Shown piece after piece: positions 42,742 to 51,691 of a stretch of 64,000 nt of DNA. The notes below the pieces were generated by a model. The model was not told the DNA's origin. It was given only the letters and a program-made list of their open reading frames with translations, and ran no database searches. Location: contig NZ_CAXWGX010000012.1 of the NCBI RefSeq assembly GCF_964266745.1, positions 62,001-126,000 of the forward strand. Reading direction: 5' to 3'. A program made the position numbers and the translations under genes. The stretch comes from Propionicimonas sp020161015. GTDB taxonomy: Bacteria; Actinomycetota; Actinomycetes; Propionibacteriales; Propionibacteriaceae. Position 1 is the first letter of the stretch. Each line of letters starts with the position of its first letter.

Positions 42742-42830
42742 TCGGCCCCTGCCCCCGTGGCAGGGGCCGTTCTGCGTCCCCACCTGTCGGCCCCTGCCCC
42801 GCGGCAGGGGCCGTTCTGCGTCCCCACCCG
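42742..42830 (+). terminator. Two tandem, nearly identical hairpin terminators after tuf
   Basis: Two direct copies of a ~45-base unit (42742-42786 and 42787-42830). Each contains CGGCCCCTGCC...GGCAGGGGCCG followed by TTCTGCGTCCCCACC. They differ by about three bases, consistent with a recent local duplication. The double hairpin would insulate downstream genes from strong tuf transcription. Confidence 0.75.
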
Positions 42831-42900
42831 CCGAGGGCCAGCCTTACCGCCGAGGGCCCCACCCCAGGGACGAGCCCTCGGCGCGAAGGCTGGCCCTCGA
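42830..42900. repeat. Nested inverted repeat, copy 1 of a dispersed element
   Basis: The outer arms CGAGGGCCAGCCTT (42832-42845) and AAGGCTGGCCCTCG (42886-42899) enclose inner arms CGCCGAGGGC (42848-42857) and GCCCTCGGCG (42874-42883). The first 58 bases match the segment at 63943-64000 with about 47 identities and no gaps. It contains no ORF. It resembles REP-type intergenic palindromes. Confidence 0.7.
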
Positions 42901-42923
42901 CGGGTGGGGGTAGCCTGCCGGAC

Positions 42924-43436
42924 GTGACGATCCACTCCTCCCACCCGTTCGCGGACCCGCCGTCTGCCAGGGACGCGGTGCGCGCGTTCCGCGGCCGCCT
43001 CGCCTCAGCTGTGACGCTGTGGACGGCGACGGGCGAGCGCCGGCCGGCGGGGCTGACCGTCTCGTCGCTGATGGTCGCCAACGGGACGCCGGCACGCGTG
43101 CTCGCCCTGATCGACCCGCTGTCGGACCTGGCCGACGCGCTCGCGTTCTCGGGGCGGGCGGCGATCACCGTCCTCGAGCAGGGACAGGAGCGGCTCGCCG
43201 AGGTGTTCGGGGGGGCGGCCCCCGCGCCCGGGGGAGCCTTCCGGCAGGCCGCGTTCAGCGACACGGAATGGGGCCCGGTGCCCACCGGTGCGGTCACGTG
43301 GGCCGGCGTCCGCCTGGAGTCGGCAGCAGAGGTCGGGTGGTCACAGCTGGTCACCTGCGTCGTCGAGCACGTCGTGACCGGCGAGGGCGGCGCACCGCTG
43401 GTGCACCACCGCGGGCGCTACCCGCGGCTGGGCTGA
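42924..43436 (+). CDS. Flavin reductase-like FMN-binding protein
   Basis: 170 aa. FRGRLASAVTLWTATGERRP, GLTVSSLMVANGTPARVLAL and the C-terminal HHRGRYPRLG fit the flavin reductase (HpaC/DIM6-NTAB) split-barrel family, which binds FMN and reduces it with NAD(P)H or serves as an oxygenase partner. No monooxygenase is nearby. TAGCCT (42911-42916) is 7 bases before the GTG, giving a leaderless mRNA. Confidence 0.82.
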   Translation: MTIHSSHPFADPPSARDAVRAFRGRLASAVTLWTATGERRPAGLTVSSLMVANGTPARVLALIDPLSDLADALAFSGRAAITVLEQGQERLAEVFGGAAPAPGGAFRQAAFSDTEWGPVPTGAVTWAGVRLESAAEVGWSQLVTCVVEHVVTGEGGAPLVHHRGRYPRLG

Positions 43437-43445
43437 CGCGGGGGG

Positions 43446-44372
43446 TCAGACCTCGATCTCGAGGTCGGCGCGGGTGGGCGGGTTCGCCCCGGCGCGCGAC
43501 ACCGTGATCGCCGCGCAGGCCAGGGCCCGCTCGACGGCGGCCGTGATGGCCGGCCACTCGGCGAACCGCAGGCGCTCCCGCGCGTCCGGCCCGCCCAGCA
43601 GGCCCGCGTCCAGCAGGCCGGAGATGAGGCCGGACATGAACGAGTCCCCGGCGCCGACGGTGTCGACGACGCGGGTCGGCAGCGTCGGGAAGCGCTGGAG
43701 CTCGCCGCCGGCCAGCACGACCAGCTCGTCCCCGCCCTGGGTGACCGCGCACACGGACGGGCCCATCGCCGCCCAGTGGGCGAGCACCTGGGTCACCGGG
43801 GTGGTCCCGTAGAGCCAGCGGACGTCCTCCTCTGAGGCCTTCACGACGTCGGAAAGGGCGATGAGCCTCTCGATCACCGGCCGGGCGGCGTCCGGGCTGC
43901 CCATGAGCGTCGGCCGGGCGTTCGGGTCGTAGGAGACGGTCGCGTGGTCGCGTGCCGAGCGGACGATCTCGAGCACGGCGTCGCCGCCGGGGGAGAGGGT
44001 GGCCGCGATCGAGCCGGTGTGGACGTGAGCGTCGCGGGGCACGACCACCTGGGCGGGGTCGAGCCGCCACTCGAGGTCGAACTCGTAGGTCGCCACGCCG
44101 GCCGCGTCCAGGCGGGCAGCGGCGGTCGGCGTGCGAGCGGCGTCCGTGCTGCCGGCGGTGAGCTCGACGTTCTCCGCGTCCATCAGGGCGGAGATCCGCG
44201 CGCCGCGCTCGTCGGTGCCGATGTGGGTGGCCAGGCGGGTGGCGTGGCCGAGGCGGGCGAGCCCGATCGCGACGTTGGCCGGGCTCCCTCCCACGTGCTC
44301 GACGATGTCGCCGGTGGGCGGGATGACGATGTCGATGAGTGCTTCGCCGACGACGGTGACCGGGGAGTTCAT
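43446..44372 (-). CDS. PfkB-family carbohydrate kinase (fructokinase-like)
   Basis: 308 aa. VVGEALIDIVIP start, GGSPANVAIGLARLG substrate-binding segment and the ATP/catalytic motif VVDTVGAGDSFMSGLISGLL are present. Probably phosphorylates fructose or a related sugar; substrate not certain. ATG at 44372 is chosen over the ATG two codons upstream because TAAGGT ends 6 bases before it, predicting a leaderless transcript starting at this ATG. Confidence 0.87.
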   Translation of the reverse strand: MNSPVTVVGEALIDIVIPPTGDIVEHVGGSPANVAIGLARLGHATRLATHIGTDERGARISALMDAENVELTAGSTDAARTPTAAARLDAAGVATYEFDLEWRLDPAQVVVPRDAHVHTGSIAATLSPGGDAVLEIVRSARDHATVSYDPNARPTLMGSPDAARPVIERLIALSDVVKASEEDVRWLYGTTPVTQVLAHWAAMGPSVCAVTQGGDELVVLAGGELQRFPTLPTRVVDTVGAGDSFMSGLISGLLDAGLLGGPDARERLRFAEWPAITAAVERALACAAITVSRAGANPPTRADLEIEV

Positions 44373-44381
44373 GGCCATACC

Positions 44382-45296
44382 TTAGGGCTCGAACGGGACT
44401 CCTGTGAGCCGCGCCGAAACCTGCCACAGCCGATCGCCGACGCCGGGCTCCAGAGCGCCGGGTGGCAGCTTCGCCGGTCCGGCGGGGCCGGCGGAGCCGC
44501 CGAGGCGGGTCGGCCCGTAGTACGCGGCCGGGCGGGGGTCGGTGGCGGCCAGCAGCACCGGCTGGGCGCCGTCCGCGGGCGACTGGATGGCCCGCAGGAC
44601 GCGTCCGGCAGTCTCGACCCAGGCGGGCGGGCCGGCTGTGTCGAAGATCGCCGTCTGGCACCAGCCGGGGTGGGCGGCCACGGCGCTGACCCCCGCGTCC
44701 GCACGGGCCGAGCGGCGGCGCAGCTCTCCGGCGAGGACGACCGCGGCCAGCTTGGAGTCGCTGTAGGAGCGGTAGGTCGATCCCGGCCCGCCGAAGTCGG
44801 GGCCGATGCGGCCCCGGGTGGCCATGATCGAACCGAGCATCACGACCCGGGCGTCGCCGGCGGCGCGCAGGGACGGCCACAGGCCCGCGGTGAGGGCCCA
44901 CGCGCCGAGGTAGTTCACGCCGACCTGGAGGTCGAACCCCTCGCTGGTGCGCGCGTCACGGTCAGAGGTGCTGGTGCCGGCGTTGTTCACCAGCAGGTGG
45001 ACGGGCCTCGCGCCGACCCGCGCGGCGAACGCGGCGATGCCGGCCAGCGAGCCCAGTTCGAGCTCCTCGACGACCACCTGCGCGCCGGGGTGTCCCCGAC
45101 GGATCTCCGCGGCGGTCGCCTCCCCCTTGCCGGTGTTGCGCACCGCGAGCACGACCTCGGCGCCCGCTCCCGCGAGGGCGGTGGCCGTCGCCCGGCCGAT
45201 CCCCGCGCTCGCGCCGGTGACCACGACCCGCCGGCCGGTGAGGTCGGGCAGGGCCAGCGGCGGCAGGCGGTCGCCGACCACGGGCCGGGCGGCCAC
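44382..45296 (-). CDS. Short-chain dehydrogenase/reductase, retinol-dehydrogenase-like
   Basis: 304 aa. Rossmann motif VVVTGASAGIGRATATAL, LLVNNAGTS, the catalytic YRSYSDSKLAAVVLA (YxxxK) and a C-terminal WQVSARLTGVP like protochlorophyllide/retinol dehydrogenase relatives. NADP preference is suggested by AVRNTGKG after beta-2. Substrate unknown. The GTG at 45296 begins two bases after the glnS stop (TGAGCGTG), so it is probably co-translated with glnS. The -10 of the kinase gene lies around its stop. Confidence 0.82.
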   Translation of the reverse strand: MAARPVVGDRLPPLALPDLTGRRVVVTGASAGIGRATATALAGAGAEVVLAVRNTGKGEATAAEIRRGHPGAQVVVEELELGSLAGIAAFAARVGARPVHLLVNNAGTSTSDRDARTSEGFDLQVGVNYLGAWALTAGLWPSLRAAGDARVVMLGSIMATRGRIGPDFGGPGSTYRSYSDSKLAAVVLAGELRRRSARADAGVSAVAAHPGWCQTAIFDTAGPPAWVETAGRVLRAIQSPADGAQPVLLAATDPRPAAYYGPTRLGGSAGPAGPAKLPPGALEPGVGDRLWQVSARLTGVPFEP

Positions 45297-45298
45297 GC

Positions 45299-46981
45299 TC
45301 AGCCCTGTCGCTTCTGGATCGCCGCCCACTCGTCGCGCAGGCCGACCGTGCGGTGGAACAGCCCGGCGGTGTCCGGGTCGGCGGCGAAGTAGCCGAGCCG
45401 CTCGAACTGGAGCACCTGCCCGGGCGCGGCGTCCGCGACGGCGGCCTCTGCCCTGCCGACCACGATCTCGCGCGAGTTCGGGTTCAGGTCGTCGAGGGCC
45501 TCCCCGGTGGCCTCACCGGGGACCTGGGCGGTGAACAGCCGCTCGTAGAGCGCGACGTCGACGTCCACGGCGTGGGGGGCCGAGACCCAGTGCATGGTCG
45601 ACTTCACCTTGCGGCCGTCCGGCGCGTCACCACCCCGGGTCGCCGGGTCGTAGGTCGCGTGCACGGCGGTGAGGGTGCCGTCCTCGTCCTTGTCGACGCC
45701 GGTCGCGGTGACCAGGTACGCGCCGCGCAGGCGCACCTCGCGTCCCGGGCTCAGCCGGAAGTACTTCGGCGGGGGGACCTCGGCGAAGTCGTCCTGCTCG
45801 ATCCAGAGTTCGCCGCTGAAGGCGACCTGGCGGGTGCCGTCGGCCGGGTTCTCCGGGTTGTTCGCCACCTCGAAGTACTCCACCACCGGTGCACCGGACG
45901 CGTCGGTCGGCCAGTTGTCGATCACCAGGCGCAGCGGGCGCAGCACGGCCATCCGCCGCTGGGCCGTGGCGTTGAGCTCGCGCCGGACGTAGGCCTCCAG
46001 CGCCTCGATCGACTGGCGGCTGTTGGTCCGGGTGGTGCCGATCTCGGTGCAGAAGGCGCGGATGGCCCTCGCCGGGTAGCCGCGGCGGCGGAGCCCGCGC
46101 AGCGTCGGCATGCGGGCGTCGTCCCAGCCGTCCACCGTGCCGTCGGCCACGAGCTTGGCGAGGCGCCGCTTGCTGGTGACGGTGTGGGTGAACTCCAGGC
46201 GCGCGAACTCGATCTGCCGCGGCTGGTCGCCCGGCAGTGGCAGGTGCTCGAGGTACCAGTCGTAGAGCGGACGGTGGGTGTCGAACTCGAGCGTGCAGAT
46301 CGAGTGGGTGACCCCTTCGATCGCGTCGCTCTGGCCGTGGGCCCAGTCGTAGGTCGGGAAGATGCACCAGTCGCCGCCGGTGCGGAAGTGGTGGCTGTGC
46401 CGGATCCGGTACATCACCGGGTCGCGCAGTGCCATGTTCTCGTGGTTCATGTCGATCTTCGCGCGCAGCACCCGGCTGCCCTCCGCGAACTCGCCGGCCT
46501 TCATCCGGCGCAGCAGGTCGAGGTTCTCCTCGATGCCGCGGTCACGGAACGGACTGTCCACCCCGGGCTTGCCGAACCCGCCGCGCTGGGCGGAGATCGT
46601 CTCGCCGTCCTGGTCGTCGACGTAGGCCAGTCCCTGCTGCACGAGGTACTCCGCCCACTCGTAGAGCTGTCCGAAGTAGTCGGACGCGTGCAGCAGCCGG
46701 TGCGGGTGGAAGCCCAGCCACTCGATGTCGGCGACGATCGACTCGACGAACTCGGTCTCCTCGGTGTCGGGGTTGGTGTCGTCGAGGCGCAGGTTGCACA
46801 GCCCGCCGAACTCCTCTGCCGTGCCGAAGTCGACCGTGATCGCCTTCGCGTGCCCGATGTGCAGGTAGCCGTTCGGCTCCGGCGGGAACCGGGTCTGGAC
46901 GCGTCCGCCGTAGGTGCCCTGCTCGTTGTCGCGCCGGATGATGTCACGGATGAAGTCGTTGGCGGCAACTGGCTCGGTCAT
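45299..46981 (-). CDS. glnS: Glutaminyl-tRNA synthetase
   Basis: 560 aa. Class I synthetase with FPPEPNGYLHIGHAKAITVD (HIGH), LDDTNPDTEETEFVE, and VTSKRRLAKLVADG (KMSKS-like). The C-terminal double beta-barrel anticodon domain specific to GlnRS is present, which separates it from GluRS. It charges tRNA-Gln directly. Most actinobacteria lack GlnRS and use GatCAB transamidation instead, so its presence is taxonomically informative. TAACTT (46994-46989, minus) lies 7 bases before the ATG, so a leaderless start is predicted. Confidence 0.95.
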   Translation of the reverse strand: MTEPVAANDFIRDIIRRDNEQGTYGGRVQTRFPPEPNGYLHIGHAKAITVDFGTAEEFGGLCNLRLDDTNPDTEETEFVESIVADIEWLGFHPHRLLHASDYFGQLYEWAEYLVQQGLAYVDDQDGETISAQRGGFGKPGVDSPFRDRGIEENLDLLRRMKAGEFAEGSRVLRAKIDMNHENMALRDPVMYRIRHSHHFRTGGDWCIFPTYDWAHGQSDAIEGVTHSICTLEFDTHRPLYDWYLEHLPLPGDQPRQIEFARLEFTHTVTSKRRLAKLVADGTVDGWDDARMPTLRGLRRRGYPARAIRAFCTEIGTTRTNSRQSIEALEAYVRRELNATAQRRMAVLRPLRLVIDNWPTDASGAPVVEYFEVANNPENPADGTRQVAFSGELWIEQDDFAEVPPPKYFRLSPGREVRLRGAYLVTATGVDKDEDGTLTAVHATYDPATRGGDAPDGRKVKSTMHWVSAPHAVDVDVALYERLFTAQVPGEATGEALDDLNPNSREIVVGRAEAAVADAAPGQVLQFERLGYFAADPDTAGLFHRTVGLRDEWAAIQKRQG

Positions 46982-47025
46982 GGCCGAAAAGTTAGCACGC
47001 TGCCACCCCCGTCCCGCCCACGCGG

Positions 47026-47093
47026 TTCCTGCCCCCGATCGTCACTCCCGCCACCGGAATTCCGGTAGCGGGAGTGGCGATCGGGGGCAGGAA
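47026..47093. repeat. 68-bp near-perfect palindrome between glnS and gltX
   Basis: The two 34-base arms meet at GAATTC (centre 47059/47060) with no spacer; only the pairs 42/77 (T-G) and 52/67 (C-A) of the 47,0xx positions fail to match. Outer ends are TTCCTGCCCCCGATC and GATCGGGGGCAGGAA. It lies 45 bases upstream of glnS and 70 upstream of gltX, in the divergent promoter region. Confidence 0.85.
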
Positions 47094-47162
47094 CGGGACG
47101 GGGTGCGGGCGGGAGGATGCAGGGCGGGTGGGCGGGTGGTGATTCGGTAGGCTGATCCGGCT

Positions 47163-48625
<1,463 letters not shown>

Positions 48626-48629
<4 letters not shown>

Positions 48630-49360
48630 GCGTCGTCGCCGTCTTCGGGGGACGCAGCGAGATCGGGGTGGCGGTGGCCACCCGGCTCGCGGCCGGTGCG
48701 ACGGTCGTGCTCGCGGCCCGACCGGGCCCGATGGACGAGGCCGTCGCCGCCTGCCGCGCTGCCGGCGCCGCGCGGGTCGAGACCATCGACTTCGACGCCG
48801 ACGACATCGCCGCCCAGCCCGGCGTCGTGGACGCGGTCGAGCGCCTCGTGGGGCCGATCGACATCGCCGTCCTCGCCTTCGGGGTGCTGGGCGACCAGGC
48901 GCTCGCCGAGCGGGACGCCCGGGCCGCGGCCGCCATCCTGCACACCGACTTCACGGCCCAGGCCGCGCTGCTCACCGTCCTCGCCGACCGCATGCGGACG
49001 CGGGGGAGCGGCACGCTCGTCGCCTTCTCCTCGGTCGCGGGCGCGCGCGTCCGCCGGGCGAACTACGTCTACGGCTCGGCGAAAGCCGGACTCGACGGGT
49101 TCGCCTCCGGGCTGGCGGACGCCCTGCACGGCAGTGGGGTGCACCTCGTGATCGCCCGGCCCGGCTTCGTCATCGGGCGCATGACGGCCGGCATGGAGCC
49201 GGCCCCGTTCTCCTCCACCCCCGACCAGGTCGCCGACGCCGTGGTGCGCCGGATCCGGGCCGGCCGTGGCGTCGAGCTGTGGATCCCCTGGCCGTTGCGG
49301 GTGCTGTTCGCGATCGCGCGGCTGGTGCCGCGCGCATTGTGGCGGCGCATGCCCCGGTAA
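48626..49360 (+). CDS. SDR oxidoreductase, DprE2-like
   Basis: 244 aa. VVAVFGGRSEIGVAVATRLA (Gly-rich NAD motif, as in DprE2), VLAFGVLGDQ, VAFSSVAGARVRRANYVYGS then AKAG (YxxxK), and the tail PWPLRVLFAIARLVPRALWRR. Similar to decaprenylphosphoryl-ribose 2'-ketoreductase, which with DprE1 makes the arabinose donor for cell-wall arabinan. No dprE1 is adjacent, so this is a family-level assignment. The GTG overlaps the gltX stop. Confidence 0.75.
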
Positions 49361-49366
49361 CCGGGA

Positions 49367-49735
49367 TCAGTCGCCGTCCTCCTCCTCCTCGTGGTCCTCG
49401 TGGTCCTCGTCCTCGTGGTCGTCATCGTCGTCGTGGTGACGGGAGGACGCCTTGTCGGAGGAACCGCCGCCCTTCTTCGGGCGGCTCGGGACGTCCACGA
49501 TGACAACCCTGGGCTCGGGGGTCTTCACCACCGTCTTCACGACGGTGGTGACGCAGGCCCCGTCCTTCAGGACCGCGGGCGGCTCGCAGGGGAGGAACAC
49601 GGTGTAGCGCTCCGGCGTGACCGCCGGCTGCGGGTGGACGATCGGCGCGACGTCCAGCGCGTCGTAGGCGACGGCGGCGCCCGCCGTGCCCAGGACCGCC
49701 GACACCACGGCCACGGCCGGGTTGAGCAGATGCAT
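49367..49735 (-). CDS. Secreted/membrane-anchored small protein with His/Asp/Glu-rich C-terminus
   Basis: 122 aa, not recognised. An N-terminal hydrophobic segment (AVAVVSAVLGTAGAAVAYDA) is a signal peptide or anchor. Two Cys follow (LPCEPPAVLKDGACV), then a beta-prone VTTVVKTVVKTPEPRVVIVD stretch, and a ~25-residue tail of almost only His, Asp and Glu from about residue 96. The tail should bind divalent metal ions. ATG at 49735 is chosen for AAGGAG 6 bases upstream. It is divergent from the redox cluster, whose first protein shares the VKTVxKP...RVI pattern. Confidence 0.65.
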   Translation of the reverse strand: MHLLNPAVAVVSAVLGTAGAAVAYDALDVAPIVHPQPAVTPERYTVFLPCEPPAVLKDGACVTTVVKTVVKTPEPRVVIVDVPSRPKKGGGSSDKASSRHHDDDDDHEDEDHEDHEEEEDGD

Positions 49736-49875
49736 GCGTGACTCCTTCACTCGCGGGCCAGTCTTCCGGCACGCCGCCCGCGCGTCACCCCACTTAAGGA
49801 GGGCTTAACGTCGTCATGAGGAAGGCTTGCCGCCGGTCCCGGGAGCGTTGGCTGGAACCATTGAAGGGATTGGAC

Positions 49876-50229
49876 ATGGCCTACTCCGCCCGTACCCGGG
49901 ATCGCTACCGCGCGGTGTCCTCCGTCGTGACCGGAGCCGTCGCCGCGGCGTGCGTGGCCGGCACGGGGGCGGTGATGGGGACGGCGTCCGCTGCGAACTC
50001 CCAGCGCGAGCACGACAAGGCCGTCGCCCGGCAGCGGGCCATCGACGCGCAGCCGATCCTGGAGGAGCTCGAACGACCCGCGGTCACGGTGACCCGGATC
50101 AAGACGGTCACCAAGCCGGGGCCCGGTCCCGCCGTCCGCGTCATCCGCGTCGGCGGTGGCAAGGCGGGCACGGGCACCCGGTCGACGAAGAAGCCGTCCA
50201 AGCCGCCGACCACCTCCTCCGGGTCGTGA
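49876..50229 (+). CDS. Small exported protein at the head of the ApbE redox cluster
   Basis: 117 aa, not recognised. A basic start (AYSARTRDRYR) and hydrophobic core (AVSSVVTGAVAAACVAGTGA) form a signal peptide or membrane anchor; then a short charged helix and a Thr/Lys/Pro-rich tail (VTRIKTVTKPGPGPAVRVIR, KKPSKPPTTSSGS). ATG at 49876 has AAGGGA 6 bases upstream. The stop overlaps apbE (GTGA). Clusters of this type in other actinobacteria often carry an FMN-binding protein at this place, but no FMN_bind domain or clear Thr flavinylation motif is visible. Confidence 0.65.
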   Translation: MAYSARTRDRYRAVSSVVTGAVAAACVAGTGAVMGTASAANSQREHDKAVARQRAIDAQPILEELERPAVTVTRIKTVTKPGPGPAVRVIRVGGGKAGTGTRSTKKPSKPPTTSSGS

Positions 50230-51152
50230 CCGCAGCCGCGCCCGTGCAGGTGCAGTGGCGCGCGCTGGGGACCTACGTGCAGCTCAGCGTCTCCGACGCG
50301 GCGGCGGTGGCCGCTGCGGAGGAGCGCGCCCGCGGCCTGCTCGCCGCGATCGACCGGACCTGCAGCCGCTTCCGGCCCGACTCCGACCTCGCCCGGGTGA
50401 ACGCCGGGGCCGGCACCTGGGTCCGGGCCGATCCGTTGCTCGTCGCGGCCACCGCGGCCGCCGTGGAGGCCGCCGGCCACACCGACGGCCTCGTTCACCC
50501 CCTTCTGGGTCGCGTGGTCGTCGGCCTCGGCTACGACAGGACCTTCACCGACCTCCAGCCGGGCCGCGCGTCCTGGACACGGGTCGACCCGCCGCCGCTG
50601 GACGCCTGGCGGGCGATCGAGTGCGAGGACGAGGCGATCCGGATCCCCGCGGGCACGGCCCTCGACCTGGGGGCGACGGCCAAGGCCTGGGCGGGCGACC
50701 TGATCAGCACGACCATCGCCGCTGAGGACCGCACCAACGTCATCGTCAGCCTCGGCGGGGACGTGTCGGTCGCTACCGGGGGACGCCGGCCCACCGCGTG
50801 GCCGGTGCGCATCCATGACGACCCGGAGGCCGCGGCGGACACCGAGGTGGCCATCGAGGACGGGGGCCTGGCGACCTCGTCCACGCGGCTGCGCCGCTGG
50901 ACCGTCGCCGGTGTCGACCACCACCACGTGGTCGACCCCCGGACGGGAGCCCCGGCGCGCACCTGCTGGCGGACCGTTAGCGCGACGGGCCCGTCGGCGA
51001 CCGCGGCGAACGTCGCCAGCACCGCGGCGGTCGTGCTGGGCGAGGAGGCTGTCGCCTGGCTCGCCGCGCGTGGCGTGGCGGCACGGCTGGTGTCGATCGA
51101 GGGCCGCGTGACGACGACCGGCGGGTGGCCGGCGGAAGGAGACGGTGAATGA
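50226..51152 (+). CDS. apbE: FAD:protein FMN transferase (ApbE family)
   Basis: 308 aa. AIDRTCSRFRPDSDLARVNA is the ApbE opening motif. AIRIPAGTALDLGATAKAWA (FAD/Mg binding), VSLGGDVSVATGG, HHHVVDPRTGAPA and the AANVASTAAVVLGEEAV helix follow. The enzyme attaches FMN from FAD to Thr or Ser of exported redox proteins. No signal peptide is visible, so it may act on substrate on the cytoplasmic side, unlike secreted ApbE lipoproteins. Start and stop overlap both neighbours by four bases. Confidence 0.88.
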   Translation: MTAAAPVQVQWRALGTYVQLSVSDAAAVAAAEERARGLLAAIDRTCSRFRPDSDLARVNAGAGTWVRADPLLVAATAAAVEAAGHTDGLVHPLLGRVVVGLGYDRTFTDLQPGRASWTRVDPPPLDAWRAIECEDEAIRIPAGTALDLGATAKAWAGDLISTTIAAEDRTNVIVSLGGDVSVATGGRRPTAWPVRIHDDPEAAADTEVAIEDGGLATSSTRLRRWTVAGVDHHHVVDPRTGAPARTCWRTVSATGPSATAANVASTAAVVLGEEAVAWLAARGVAARLVSIEGRVTTTGGWPAEGDGE

Positions 51153-51691
51153 ACGGTCCCGAGCTGTGGTTCCTCAACCGGGCGACCGGGGTGGTCCTCC
51201 TCGTCCTGATGACGCTGTCGGTGGTGCTCGGCATCCTCAGCGCGCGCTCCCGCGTGGGCCGGGGGACGCCGGGCTTCGTCCGCGGTGTTGTCCACCGCAA
51301 CGTCGCCGTCCTCTCCATGGCCATGCTCACCGTGCACGTCGTCTCCGCCGTGGTCGACACCTACGTCGACATCCGCTGGTGGGACGCGTTCGTGCCGTGG
51401 GGAGGCCTCTACCAGCCGGTATGGCTCGGGCTCGGTGCCCTCGCCCTCGACCTGACCGTGGCGATCGCGATCACCAGCGCGCTGCGCACACGGATGCCCC
51501 GTGCCCTGTGGAGGGTCATCCACCTGGCCAGCTACCCGGCCTGGGCCATCGCCATGGTCCACGGTCTCGGGATCGGCACCGACCGCGCCGCCGGGTGGTC
51601 GCTGGTGGTGACCGGCCTGTGCATCGCCGCCGTCGTCGTGGCGGGCACCGTCCGGGTCGGCGGGGCGGTCGTCCGGGCGGTGCGCGCATGA
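51149..51691 (+). CDS. Ferric-reductase-like, probable heme-b membrane protein
   Basis: 180 aa with five hydrophobic helices. His residues are placed as two likely heme pairs: HRNVAVLSMAMLTVHVVSAV (helix 2) and VIHLASYPAWAIAMVHGLGI (helix 4), the pattern of the ferric reductase transmembrane domain and YedZ/MsrQ. It could carry electrons across the membrane. It has no C-terminal flavin/NAD domain; that function could be supplied by the next gene. It is coupled by ATGA overlaps on both sides. Confidence 0.8.
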   Translation: MNGPELWFLNRATGVVLLVLMTLSVVLGILSARSRVGRGTPGFVRGVVHRNVAVLSMAMLTVHVVSAVVDTYVDIRWWDAFVPWGGLYQPVWLGLGALALDLTVAIAITSALRTRMPRALWRVIHLASYPAWAIAMVHGLGIGTDRAAGWSLVVTGLCIAAVVVAGTVRVGGAVVRAVRA

